From Chiayiivirga sp. (lineage in GTDB: Bacteria > Pseudomonadota > Gammaproteobacteria > Xanthomonadales > Xanthomonadaceae), in contig JALCLA010000001.1 in assembly GCA_022647565.1 (NCBI GenBank), forward strand, positions 372,001 to 436,000: 64,000 nucleotides of DNA. Direction: 5' to 3'. The translations under genes were made by a program, and so were the position numbers. Positions 52,124 through 60,035 of the stretch are shown piece by piece (within the stretch, counting starts at the first letter, position 1; the number at the start of each line of letters is the position of its first letter). The notes under the pieces were generated by a model that ran no database searches, had not been told where the DNA came from, and saw only the letters and a list, made by a program, of their open reading frames with translations.

Positions 52124-55100
52124 TCAGCCTCGCCTCTTCCGCCACTGCGCGCCATAGCGCAGCGTACCCTGCGGCGTCGCGCCGCGCGGCAGCGGCGGGA
52201 ACTGCGGAGTGGACTGCGTCGCCGCATCGGCGCGGGTCAGGCTCACGCGCAAGTCGAACCACGCGGCCTGCCCCGTCAGCGGATCGGCGTTGACGTAGTC
52301 GCCACGCGGGGTGCGGTCGGAAATCAGGTGATTCAGCAGGAAACCCTTCTCGCCTTCCGGTGCGTCGGGCGACAGCTTCCACGCCCCACGGCGCTTGCCG
52401 ATCGCGTTCCAGGTCCAGACCGTATCGGGTTGCATGTTCGACGCGAGCCTGGCCTGCACCGTGATCCGACCCTGGTGGGAATCCACATGCACCCAATCAT
52501 GATCGCGCAGGCCGTGTGCTGTCGCAGTATCCGGATGCATGTACAGATAATTGCGCGTCGCGATCTGGCGCAACCAGGCATTCTGCGAACCCCAGGCGTG
52601 GTACATGAACATCGGGCGCTGGGTGAGCGCATGCAGCGGGTAGCGTTCCGATTCCACCTGTTCGCCCTCGAACGGCGCGTACCAGATCGGCAGCGGGTCG
52701 AAGTAGGTGGCCACGCGATCACGTTCCGAATCCGGCGGCTGCGCCGTGCCGTGGCCTTGCGCCGCGAGCCGGAACGTCTGCAGCGTCTCGGAATAGAGCT
52801 GCAGCACGATGGGCTCGGCGCTGCCGATGAAGCCCATGTGGCGGGCCCATTGCAGGTAGTCGCGGTTCGCCATCTTGTAGTAGCGCGCCGACTCCGGCAG
52901 CTCCTCGCGCCAGAAGCTGCCGGCCTCGATGTAGCGTTCGATCTGATGCGGATTCGGCGGGCCCTTGCCGGCGTGCTCGCCTTGCGCGCCGCGCCAGCCC
53001 GCGAGCAGCCCCACGCCCGGCGCGCGCTCGTGGCGCTGGATGTAGTCGGCGAAATCGCGATAGCGCGGCGTGCCGTCGTCGTGCACCAGTCCGGGAAGTT
53101 TCAGACGGGCACCCAGTTCGATCAGCACCGACTGGAAGCCGCGCACCTCGCGACCATCGGTGGTGTCGGGCGGCAGCACCGGATGCCGGATTGCGTCGCT
53201 CACCCCGTCAGCGTCGGAGATCGGGCGATCGAGCAGGGAAATGCAGTCGTGCCGTTCCAGATAGGTGGTGTCGGGCAGCACCAGGTCGGCGTAGGCCACC
53301 ATCTCCGACTGGTAGGCGTCGGAATAGATGATGCGCGGAATGCGGTACTCGCCGTGCTCGTCCATGTCCGTCAGCATGGAAATCGTTTCGGCCGTGTTCA
53401 TCGCCGAGTTCCAGCTCATGTTCGCCATGAACATCATGAGCGTGTCGATCCGGTAGGGATCGCCGGCCCAGGCGTTGCGGATCACGCTGTGCATCATGCC
53501 GTGCGCGGCAAGCGGATAGCGCCACGAGTAGGCATGGTCGATGCGGCGCGGTTCGCCGTTCGCATCCACCACCAGGTCCTCCGGCGTGTGCACGAAACCC
53601 AGCGGTGCGGCATCGAGGCTGCCGTCGGGCTTGCGTGACTTGCCCGGCCGATTCGCCGGCGGGATCGGCTTCGGGAACGGCGGTTGGTAGCGGAACGACC
53701 CCGGCGCATCGATCGCACCCAGCAGGGCCTGCAGCAGATGCAGCGCGCGGCAGGTGTGAAAGCCGTTGCTGTGCGCGCTGATGCCGCGCATGGCGTGGAA
53801 ACTCACCGGGCGGCCGATCATCTCGCTGTGTTCGCGCCCGTGCGCATCGGTCCAGGCGATCGGCAGGCGCAGGTTGGAATCGAACGCGGCGGCCGCCAGT
53901 TCGCGCGCGATGCGGCGGATGGCGGCGGCGGGGATGCCGCAACGCTCGGCCACCGCGTCTGGCGAATACTGCGGATCGAGATAGCGCTCGGCGATCAGGT
54001 GGAAGGCGGGGACGGCGCTGCCGCCGTCGGGCAGTACGTACTCGCCGACGACGGCGGGGTGGATATCGATGGCATCGGCGCGTGCAGTCGTGCCCCCATC
54101 CCAGCCTTCCCCCGCAAGCGGGGGAAGGGGCGAACCCGGTGCTACTGCTGCTCCTTCTCCCGCATGCAGGGGAAGGGGCGAGGCTTTGGCTCCCTCCCCC
54201 GCTTGCGGAAAGAGCGACGAATGCGGTGATCTCGTGGCTCCCTCTCCCGCGAGGGGAGGAAGGGGCGGGGCTTTGACTCCCTCCCCCGCTTGCGGGGGAG
54301 GGTTGGGGTGGGGGCGGCCCTTGCCGCGATCCCAGCACAGCGCTTCGCCCTCCGCATCGCGCACAAACAGGCCGTCATCCGCGCCGCCCGGGTTTCGCCT
54401 CACCAGCCAGTGCGCATTGGTGTAGCGCACGAGGTAGTCGAGGTCGATGCGGTCGGTGCGCAGCAGTTCGTGGATCAGCGCGAACGCGAACAAGCCGTCC
54501 GTGCCGGGCCGGATCCCGATCCATTCGTCCGCGATCGCGCCGTAACCCGAGCGCACCGGATTCACCGCCACGATCTTGGCGCCGCGCGCCTTGAGCTTGC
54601 CGAGGCCGAGCTTGATCGGATTGGAGTCGTGGTCTTCGGCCACGCCCCAGAGCATCAGATAGCGCGAATGCTCCCAGTCGGGTTCGCCGAACTCCCAGAA
54701 CGAACCACCGATCGAATACAGCCCGCCCGCGGCCATGTTGACCGAACAAAAGCCGCCGTGCGCGGCATAGTTCACCGTGCCGAATTGCTGCGCCCACCAA
54801 CCGGTGAGCGCCTGTGACTGATCGCGCCCGGTGAAGAAGGCGAGTTCGTCCGGGTTGCGCGCGCGGACATCGCCCAGCCACTGCGTGGCAAGCGCCAGCG
54901 CCTCATCCCATTCGATCTCGACGAACTCGCCCGCGCCGCGCTTGCCGACGCGCTTGAGCGGCTTGCGCAAGCGCGCCGGCGAATAGTGCTGCATGATCCC
55001 GGCCGAGCCCTTGGCGCAGAGCACGCCCTTGTTGACCGGATGCTCGGCATTGCCTTGCAGGTAGCGGATGCGACCGTCCTTGAGCCACACCTTCAGGCCG

Positions 55101-55183
55101 CAGCGACATGCGCACATGTAGCAGGTGGTGTGCTGGACCTCGTCGCCGGGTGAGGGCGAGAGGTTGAGGATCGGCTCAGCCAT
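52124..55183 (-). CDS. soeA: Molybdopterin oxidoreductase, SoeA-like catalytic subunit with repeat-derived insertion
   Basis: A 1019-residue Mo-bis-MGD enzyme. The N-terminus has no twin-arginine signal, so it should stay in the cytoplasm. The [4Fe-4S] site is Cys21-Cys24-Cys28-Cys56 (TTCYMCACRCGLKV, GVLCAKGS). GGFCSVNMAAGG (Cys146) is a possible Mo ligand. GWWAQQFG, YLMLWGVAEDHDSNP and the C-terminal pterin domain (AWGSQNAWLRQIATRNYLYMHPDTA) follow. The absence of a Tat signal and the C.MCA.RCG.KV start favour a sulfite dehydrogenase SoeA over DmsA or PhsA. About 75 residues near 290-364 are Pro/Gly-rich repeats. The start at MAEPILN was chosen over an upstream ATG. Confidence 0.88.
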   Translation of the reverse strand: MAEPILNLSPSPGDEVQHTTCYMCACRCGLKVWLKDGRIRYLQGNAEHPVNKGVLCAKGSAGIMQHYSPARLRKPLKRVGKRGAGEFVEIEWDEALALATQWLGDVRARNPDELAFFTGRDQSQALTGWWAQQFGTVNYAAHGGFCSVNMAAGGLYSIGGSFWEFGEPDWEHSRYLMLWGVAEDHDSNPIKLGLGKLKARGAKIVAVNPVRSGYGAIADEWIGIRPGTDGLFAFALIHELLRTDRIDLDYLVRYTNAHWLVRRNPGGADDGLFVRDAEGEALCWDRGKGRPHPNPPPQAGEGVKAPPLPPLAGEGATRSPHSSLFPQAGEGAKASPLPLHAGEGAAVAPGSPLPPLAGEGWDGGTTARADAIDIHPAVVGEYVLPDGGSAVPAFHLIAERYLDPQYSPDAVAERCGIPAAAIRRIARELAAAAFDSNLRLPIAWTDAHGREHSEMIGRPVSFHAMRGISAHSNGFHTCRALHLLQALLGAIDAPGSFRYQPPFPKPIPPANRPGKSRKPDGSLDAAPLGFVHTPEDLVVDANGEPRRIDHAYSWRYPLAAHGMMHSVIRNAWAGDPYRIDTLMMFMANMSWNSAMNTAETISMLTDMDEHGEYRIPRIIYSDAYQSEMVAYADLVLPDTTYLERHDCISLLDRPISDADGVSDAIRHPVLPPDTTDGREVRGFQSVLIELGARLKLPGLVHDDGTPRYRDFADYIQRHERAPGVGLLAGWRGAQGEHAGKGPPNPHQIERYIEAGSFWREELPESARYYKMANRDYLQWARHMGFIGSAEPIVLQLYSETLQTFRLAAQGHGTAQPPDSERDRVATYFDPLPIWYAPFEGEQVESERYPLHALTQRPMFMYHAWGSQNAWLRQIATRNYLYMHPDTATAHGLRDHDWVHVDSHQGRITVQARLASNMQPDTVWTWNAIGKRRGAWKLSPDAPEGEKGFLLNHLISDRTPRGDYVNADPLTGQAAWFDLRVSLTRADAATQSTPQFPPLPRGATPQGTLRYGAQWRKRRG
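54092..54315. repeat. Array of five palindromic C-rich/G-rich repeat units inside soeA
   Basis: Five imperfect copies of a hairpin unit (CCTTCCCCCGCaagCGGGGG-type, then AAGGGGCG..; last copy CCCTCCCCCGCttGCGGGGGAGGG) follow each other over about 224 bp. They are in frame with the oxidoreductase and encode P(P/Q)AGEG-type repeats. The pattern resembles dispersed palindromic elements found between genes in many proteobacteria (recollection). Confidence 0.7.
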
Positions 55184-55299
55184 GGGTGCATTGTCGCGGA
55201 TTCGGCGGGCGCAACCCAGCATTGCGTGTTGCGGACTACTGGATCCGTCCCGGGCCCCGCTATCATGGTTTGCCCCGAGTTCCTCCCGCGAGCTTCGTC

Positions 55300-55749
55300 A
55301 TGCGCCGTTCCGTTTCCGCCCTCCTTTGCTCGTTGCTTGTGTTCGGCGCCGCTCCGGCGCGAGCCAGCATCCATGTCGGCGCCGGGCCGGTGGACGAGAT
55401 CGATGGCGAAGGCAGCTGGCATGCGAGCGTGGCCTGGCTGACCGAGCAGACCCATCCCTGGGAGTTCATCGTCGGCCGCATCGACGGGCGCGACGCGCCC
55501 GCGCTCTCCACGCCCGACGTTTACTGGATATCCGCGTCCAAGCGTTTCACCTGGCGCCGCTGGTTTGCGCAGAGCGGCGTGGCCTGGACCAACTCCGACA
55601 CCGAAGTGCTGAGCAAGCACTTCCAGTTCCAGACCGGCATCGGCTACGACTTCGGCCGGGTCTCGATCTCGCTGCGGCATCTGTCCAACGCCAACACCGG
55701 TGGCCGCAACCGCGGCGAGAATTTGCTGGTGATCGATTACGGATTCTGA
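55300..55749 (+). CDS. PagL-like lipid A deacylase / acyloxyacyl hydrolase family protein
   Basis: A 149-residue outer-membrane-type protein with a signal peptide (MRRSVSALLCSLLVFGAAPARA) and about eight beta strands. The active-site region near the C-terminus, VSISLRHLSNANTGGRNRGENLLVIDYGF, matches the PagL-type motif HxSN..N..GEN before the last strand. PagL removes a 3-O-linked acyl chain from lipid A. The His and Ser of HLS are the expected catalytic residues, with Glu in GEN. The start at MRRSVSALL has Arg-Arg and a typical signal core. It is divergent from soeA across about 116 bp, without an obvious operon partner. Confidence 0.8.
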   Translation: MRRSVSALLCSLLVFGAAPARASIHVGAGPVDEIDGEGSWHASVAWLTEQTHPWEFIVGRIDGRDAPALSTPDVYWISASKRFTWRRWFAQSGVAWTNSDTEVLSKHFQFQTGIGYDFGRVSISLRHLSNANTGGRNRGENLLVIDYGF

Positions 55750-55802
55750 GGCAAAGCCGGCGGACGCTGGCACCAGGCCGGCAGCGGCCTATTGGGCTTT
55801 GC

Positions 55803-56706
55803 GTAAATGCTTGACGAGAGACTGGGCGTCCTTCGACTTCGGCCTCTTCGCGGCCTACGCTCAGGATGAGCGGCATTTGCGAACCCCGCTCATCCTGAGC
55901 GTAGCGCCCAAGGCGCGAAGTCGAAGGACGCGGGCTGTCAATCAATTGCGCAAGTTCAAATTGTGCAGCGCGCATCCGATCGAGCCCTTGCAACCCTCGA
56001 TCTGGGTCATCGATAGCGGCAGCGCCGCGTAAATAGTTGACGAGAGACTGGGCGTCCTTCGACTTCGGCCTCTTCGCGGCCTACGCTCAGGATGAGCGGC
56101 ATTTGCGAACCCCGCTCATCCTGAGCGTAGCGCCCAAGGCGCGAAGTCGAAGGACGCGGGCTGTCAATCAATTGCGCAAGTTCAAATTGTGCAGCGCGCA
56201 TCCGATCGAGCCCTTGCAACCCTCGATCTGGGTCATCGATAGCGGCAGCGCCGCGTAAATAGTTGACGAGAGACTGGGCGTCCTTCGACTTCGGCCCCTT
56301 CTCGGCCTACGCTCAGGATGAGCGGCAATTGCGAACCCCGCTCATCCTGAGCGTAGCGCCCAAGGCGCGAAGTCGAAGGACGCGGGCTGTCAATCAATTG
56401 CGCAAGGTTAAGTTGTGCAGCGCGCATCCGATCGAGCCCTTGCAACCCTCGATCTGGGTCATCGATAGCGGCAGCGCCGCGTAAATAGTTGACGAGAGAC
56501 TGGGCGTCCTTCGACTTCGGCCTCTTCGCGGCCTACGCTCAGGATGAGCGGCAATTGCGAACCCCGCTCATCCTGAGCGTAGCGCCCAAGGCGCGAAGTC
56601 GAAGGACGCGGGCTGTCAATCAATTGCGCAAGTCTCAATTATGCAGCGCGCATCCGATCGAGCCCTTGCAACCCTCGATCTGGGTCATCGATAGCGGCAG
56701 CGCCGC
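55803..56706. repeat. Four-copy 226-bp tandem repeat with a long hairpin in each unit
   Basis: Units run at 55803-56028, 56029-56254, 56255-56480 and 56481-56706, nearly identical. Each holds a 106-bp imperfect palindrome. In copy 1 the outer arms are GCGTCCTTCGACTTCG (55826-55841) and its complement (55916-55931), and the inner arms are 19 bp (55855-55873 with 55886-55904) around a 12-base loop. A tail of about 22 bp is identical to the 3' end of the adjacent one-TM protein gene. The stretch 55750-56684 contains no convincing gene; open frames of 70-73 codons in each unit are repeated copies without coding signs. Confidence 0.92.
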
Positions 56707-57386
56707 TCGCGCTCGACCAGGTCGCGGCGTTGCGCGTCGTCATAACGCTCCGGGTGCAGGAGCGTGGCCTCGCGCAGCTTGCCCTCGATGTCGGGACAGG
56801 GGTCGACCTTGCCGCCGAACAGGAGTGCACCGATGCCATTCACCACGTCGGCCGGGGTGATCTCGCGGTGCACGGTGAAATTCCCGACGATGCGTTCACC
56901 ACTGCCCGGCAGGCGCGCGCGCATCGGGCGCATCGGATCGTGCTTGCCGAAGCGTGCTTCGCCCGGCGGCAGCAGATCGAGGTCGCGGACTTGATCACTC
57001 AAACTCGGGATTCGACGAGGCGCGGCGTCGGGGAGGGCCACCTCGATCTCAGCGGGTATGGGCGCGGGGCGTGCTGCCGTGACGACGGCATCGGGCGGCG
57101 CGCTGCGTCGCCGGCGCGGCTTGCGCGGCATCGGGAGTGGCTCGGTGGCGTCGGGGCGCGCGATCCAGCGCACCTGGATCGGGATCGACGGCCCTGCCAT
57201 TGCCGCATCCGGGCGCGACTTGACCGGAAGCGAGTTCTCCCCAGCCAGCCACGCAAAAAAACCCAGATGCAAGGCCAGGCAGATCGCCAGCGCGATCACT
57301 CGGGCCGGGGCCGCTCGTTGCGCGCGCTGCGGCGATCGCCGCCCGCCGGCCCAGCGCGCCAGTGCCTCGTCCAAGCCCTCATCCAT
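56685..57386 (-). CDS. Hypothetical one-TM protein, repeat-derived 3' end
   Basis: A 233-residue protein. A cytoplasmic Arg/Ala-rich N-terminus is followed by one TM helix (about residues 30-48, VIALAICLALHLGFFAWLAG), a Pro/Arg-rich linker (RPDATEPLPMPRKPRRRR) and a periplasmic domain (about 110-225: IPSLSDQVRDLDLLPPGEARFGKHDPMRPMRARLPGSGERIVGNFTVHREITPADVVNGIGALLFGG). The plan resembles TonB-type energy transducers, but the C-terminal domain has no TonB signature I can recognise. The last seven codons and the stop (56685-56706) lie in copy 4 of the tandem repeat. Confidence 0.55.
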   Translation of the reverse strand: MDEGLDEALARWAGGRRSPQRAQRAAPARVIALAICLALHLGFFAWLAGENSLPVKSRPDAAMAGPSIPIQVRWIARPDATEPLPMPRKPRRRRSAPPDAVVTAARPAPIPAEIEVALPDAAPRRIPSLSDQVRDLDLLPPGEARFGKHDPMRPMRARLPGSGERIVGNFTVHREITPADVVNGIGALLFGGKVDPCPDIEGKLREATLLHPERYDDAQRRDLVERERRCRYR

Positions 57387-57528
57387 GCCGCGTCCCTGCG
57401 TCCTGCTGCGATCCGGAGCGCGATGCTAGTGGGGTCGGGATTAAGAACCGGTTACGCCACGCTTCCCGCCGTGGCTGTTTCAGTGCAGCAACTTGGGTAG
57501 TCTGGGTGCGCTGGATTCGGAGATCGGG

Positions 57529-58170
57529 ATGACCGCTGCGCGCGTGCTGTTCGCCCTGCTGGTGAACGCGATCCCGGCCTGGGGCGTGTTCACCCAAGGC
57601 TGGTCGGTGGGAACCCTGCTGATCCTGTTCTGGTGGGAAAACCTGCTCGGGGTCCTGCTGATCGGGTTGCACTTGCACCTGCACCAGCCTCGCAGCGCCG
57701 ACCCCGCGTATCGCGATCCTGCCTTGATGCGGGTCATCAACATCAATGGCAAGGACAAGCGCTTTGCCCACCACGCCACCGGCTTCCTGGCGATGGCCTT
57801 GCCCTTCGCCGTGGTGCACGGCCTGTTCGCCATCCTGTTGCCGTACTTGCTCGGACAAAGGAGCGGGCAAGGCGCGCTCTGGCTACCCGACTCCCAAGCC
57901 TTGCTCACGGGTGCGGTGATGGTGCTGGCCACCCTGCTGCTGGACTTCATGCTGGAGCTGCCCGGTCTGGCGCGACGCTCGTTCGCCGTGGTCAAGCGGC
58001 GCGCGGATTCGCGCATGGCGCGGGTGCTGATCCTGCATCTGGTCCTGATTCTCGGTGCCTTCGCCGCGGCCCTTTTCGAGAACCCTTACGGTCTGCTGGC
58101 GGTGATGATCCTGCTCAAGACGGCGGTCGATGTCGCCGCGGCATGCAAGGCCGCGCCGCCGGCGAGTTGA
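57529..58170 (+). CDS. DUF6498-like membrane protein
   Basis: A 213-residue protein with about six TM segments. It starts MTAARVLFALLVNAIPAWGVFTQGWSVGTLLILFWWENLLGVLLIGLHL, where the GW-GTLL-FWWEN motif resembles DUF6498. A loop with KDKRFAHHATGFLAMALPFAVVHGLFAIL and a C-terminal TM pair (LILHLVLILGAFAAALFENPYGLLAVMILLKTAVDVAA) follow. Function is unknown. It is separated by 142 bp from the divergent one-TM protein gene and by 46 bp from the downstream WYL regulator. Confidence 0.72.
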   Translation: MTAARVLFALLVNAIPAWGVFTQGWSVGTLLILFWWENLLGVLLIGLHLHLHQPRSADPAYRDPALMRVININGKDKRFAHHATGFLAMALPFAVVHGLFAILLPYLLGQRSGQGALWLPDSQALLTGAVMVLATLLLDFMLELPGLARRSFAVVKRRADSRMARVLILHLVLILGAFAAALFENPYGLLAVMILLKTAVDVAAACKAAPPAS

Positions 58171-58216
58171 TGCCGACGGTCGCGCCAGGGCGCCAATCCC
58201 GAGATACTCTTTGCGC

Positions 58217-59188
58217 ATGGAACGCATCGACCGCATCAACACCCTGCATCGCCTGCTCAAGGGCGCGCGCTATCCGGTCTCGCTGCAGAAGCTGATGGAT
58301 GACCTGGGCTGTTCGCGTGCCACCGTGTATCGCGACGTGGCCTTTCTGCGCGATGGCCTCGGCGCGCCGATCGAGACCAGCGAAGACCCGGCCGGATTCC
58401 ACTATGCGGCAGACGAAGCCGAGCGCTTCGAACTGCCCGGGCTGTGGCTGAGCTCGGACGAGCTGCATGCGCTGTTGGCCGCGCACCAGCTGCTGTCGCG
58501 CACCGGCCCCGGGGTGTTGGCCAGCGCCCTGGCGCCGCTCAAGGCGCGCATCGACAGCCTGCTGGCCGAGCAGGCGGGTGGCCGGCGCTGGCCGGTGGAG
58601 CGGGTGCGGGTGATTGCCAGTGGTACCCGCACTCAGGATGAGGCCGCGTTCCGTGTCGTCGCCACCGCGGTGCTGGAACGGCAGACCTTGGCCTTCGAGT
58701 ACCGGGCGCGCTCCACCGATGCGCCGACCCGGCGCCTGGTGTCGCCGCAACGCCTCACCCACTACCGCGACAATTGGTATCTGGACGCCTGGGATCACGA
58801 GCGCGAAGGCCTGCGCAGTTTCGCGCTGGATCGGGTGCGGGCGGCGCGACCGGGCGAAGGCCGCGCGCGCGATCTGCCCGAGGCCGAGCTCGATCAGCAT
58901 TTCGCCTCCAGCTACGGCATCTTTTCCGGCGCGCCCAAGGCCTGGGCCACGATTCGCTTTTCCTCACACGCCGCGCGCTGGGTGGCTGACGAGCACTGGC
59001 ATTCCAAGCAACAGGGACGGCACCTGCCCGAGGGTGGCTACGAACTCAAGCTGCCCTACAGCAATTCGAAGGAACTGTTGATGGACGTGCTCAAGTACGG
59101 CCCGGATGCGGAGATCGTGGAGCCGGCCAGCCTGCGCAACGAGGCCCGCATCCTGCTCAACCTGGCGCTGGCGGCCTATGGTGCTTGA
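58217..59188 (+). CDS. WYL-domain transcriptional regulator
   Basis: A 323-residue regulator. The N-terminal HTH (MERIDRINTLHRLLKGARYPVSLQKLMDDLGCSRATVYRDVAFLRDGLGAPIET, about 1-55) is of the winged DeoR/HTH_11 type. The WYL domain (about 130-230) contains RTLAFEYRARSTDAPTRRLVSPQRLTHYRDNWYLDAWDHEREGLRSFALDRV, with the NWYLDAWD core. The C-terminal WCX-like extension (about 235-323) ends ..VEPASLRNEARILLNLALAAYGA. WYL proteins often sense nucleic acid or small ligands and regulate stress or defence genes. No defence cluster is seen here. The start is the first ATG after a weak ribosome site. Confidence 0.93.
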   Translation: MERIDRINTLHRLLKGARYPVSLQKLMDDLGCSRATVYRDVAFLRDGLGAPIETSEDPAGFHYAADEAERFELPGLWLSSDELHALLAAHQLLSRTGPGVLASALAPLKARIDSLLAEQAGGRRWPVERVRVIASGTRTQDEAAFRVVATAVLERQTLAFEYRARSTDAPTRRLVSPQRLTHYRDNWYLDAWDHEREGLRSFALDRVRAARPGEGRARDLPEAELDQHFASSYGIFSGAPKAWATIRFSSHAARWVADEHWHSKQQGRHLPEGGYELKLPYSNSKELLMDVLKYGPDAEIVEPASLRNEARILLNLALAAYGA

Positions 59189-59289
59189 GTTCGGGCCGGG
59201 CGTGCCGCACCGCAGCGCGGGCGCGGCCGGTCGCAATCGCTGAGACGCGGGCCGCGCAGGCTCGACTCCGGTTTCCACGGAGTCCGACC

Positions 59290-59646
59290 ATGCCGCGTCT
59301 CGAACCGATTCCACACCACCGCGTCTACCTCTCGTTCGATCCGGCGCCGGTGCTCTGCGCCTGGATCGCACTCGGGACGCTGATCCTGCTGCTGTTTCCT
59401 GCGACGCAGGGGCATCACCCGACCCTCGGCTGGATTCCCTACTGGCTGGTGCTGGCACCGGGCCTGTCGCTGGCCCTGAGCCGTCGCCACGCGCTGACGG
59501 CGGCGATGAGTGCCACCTACGCCCGCGCCAGGCGCCGCCAACCCTGCGCGCGGCGCATTGTGGCAAGGCGTCGCTGGGCTTCGATCGCTTCGCGACCTGC
59601 GCGCGGGATGAGCGGCATTCAAGGATCCCGCGCATCCCGAAGCTAG
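59290..59646 (+). CDS. Small membrane protein, 3' end altered by a mobile element
   Basis: A 118-residue protein with two hydrophobic segments (about residues 20-36, PVLCAWIALGTLILLLF, and 48-62, IPYWLVLAPGLSLAL), then a basic tail. I recognise no family. The tail beyond about residue 75 is derived from repeat-like DNA, including a short hairpin at 59604-59640. The stop codon TAG (59644-59646) lies inside the left end of the 166-bp MITE. The original C-terminus is therefore probably lost or changed. Translation starts at MPRLEPIPHHRVYLSFDP. Confidence 0.5.
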   Translation: MPRLEPIPHHRVYLSFDPAPVLCAWIALGTLILLLFPATQGHHPTLGWIPYWLVLAPGLSLALSRRHALTAAMSATYARARRRQPCARRIVARRRWASIASRPARGMSGIQGSRASRS

Positions 59647-59808
59647 TGTGGTGTCCCGCAAGTAACGCGAAGAAATTCCGGATGGGTTTCGCTGCGAGAC
59701 CAGGCGCGAGGAGGAGGCATAGCCTACGCTATGGCGACGACGAGCAACGCAGTATCGCGGCGAAAGACGCCGGAATTATTTGATGGTACTTGCGGGACAC
59801 CACACTAG
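59643..59808. mobile_element. 166-bp MITE with 22-bp terminal inverted repeats
   Basis: The ends are perfect 22-bp inverted repeats (59643-59664 and 59787-59808; GTGTGGTGTCCCGCAAGTA outward from TA). Inner inverted pairs AATTCCGG/CCGGAATT follow (59674-59681, 59770-59777). There is no transposase gene. TA flanks both tips, consistent with a Tc1/mariner/IS630-type target duplication, although the CTAG palindrome at both tips leaves the exact boundary open. It is a non-autonomous element that depends on a transposase encoded elsewhere. Confidence 0.85.
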
Positions 59809-59865
59809 CGTCGAAGACATGGTTGCACGGCCGGCGCCCGGGATCTGCGGCCTTTCAAGCGGGCT

Positions 59866-59911
59866 GCTCATCCTGAGCGGTGCGCCGACGGCGCGAAGTC
59901 GAAGGGCGCGA
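59866..59911. repeat. Half-unit of the palindromic element found in the tandem array
   Basis: The sequence CTCATCCTGAGCGGTGCG.. followed by GCGCGAAGTCGAAGGGCGC matches the right arm of the 106-bp palindrome of the 226-bp repeat units. Only one arm is present. The remaining sequence between the MITE and mltB (59809-60035) contains no gene or other feature I could identify. Confidence 0.7.
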
Positions 59912-60035
59912 TTTGCCGTTCGGTTGCGCAAGCGCCAATGGGCGTGGCCAACCCACCGGCAGCTCGGCGCGGCGTTCGGCGGGGGCGATGATCCGCGTGT
60001 AACATGCGCGCCAGTTCCCTGCCGTACGGCTCACG

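Noticed and set aside
48294..55183. DMSO or thiosulfate reductase identity for the molybdoenzyme
   Set aside because: The catalytic subunit lacks a twin-arginine signal, which those periplasmic enzymes carry. The SoeABC reading fits better, although a phylogeny is needed to settle it.
56029..56706. Repeated open frames of 70-73 codons on both strands in the tandem array
   Set aside because: They are copies of one palindromic DNA unit, have no ribosome sites of note, and their peptides match the translation of the dispersed repeat rather than a protein family.
55803..56706. CRISPR-like array
   Set aside because: The units are 226 bp, directly adjacent and without unique spacers, and no cas genes are present.
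59185..59289. Upstream extension of the small membrane protein gene
   Set aside because: The extension is Arg/Ala-rich with no features. The ATG at 59290 directly precedes the first membrane-protein-like sequence.
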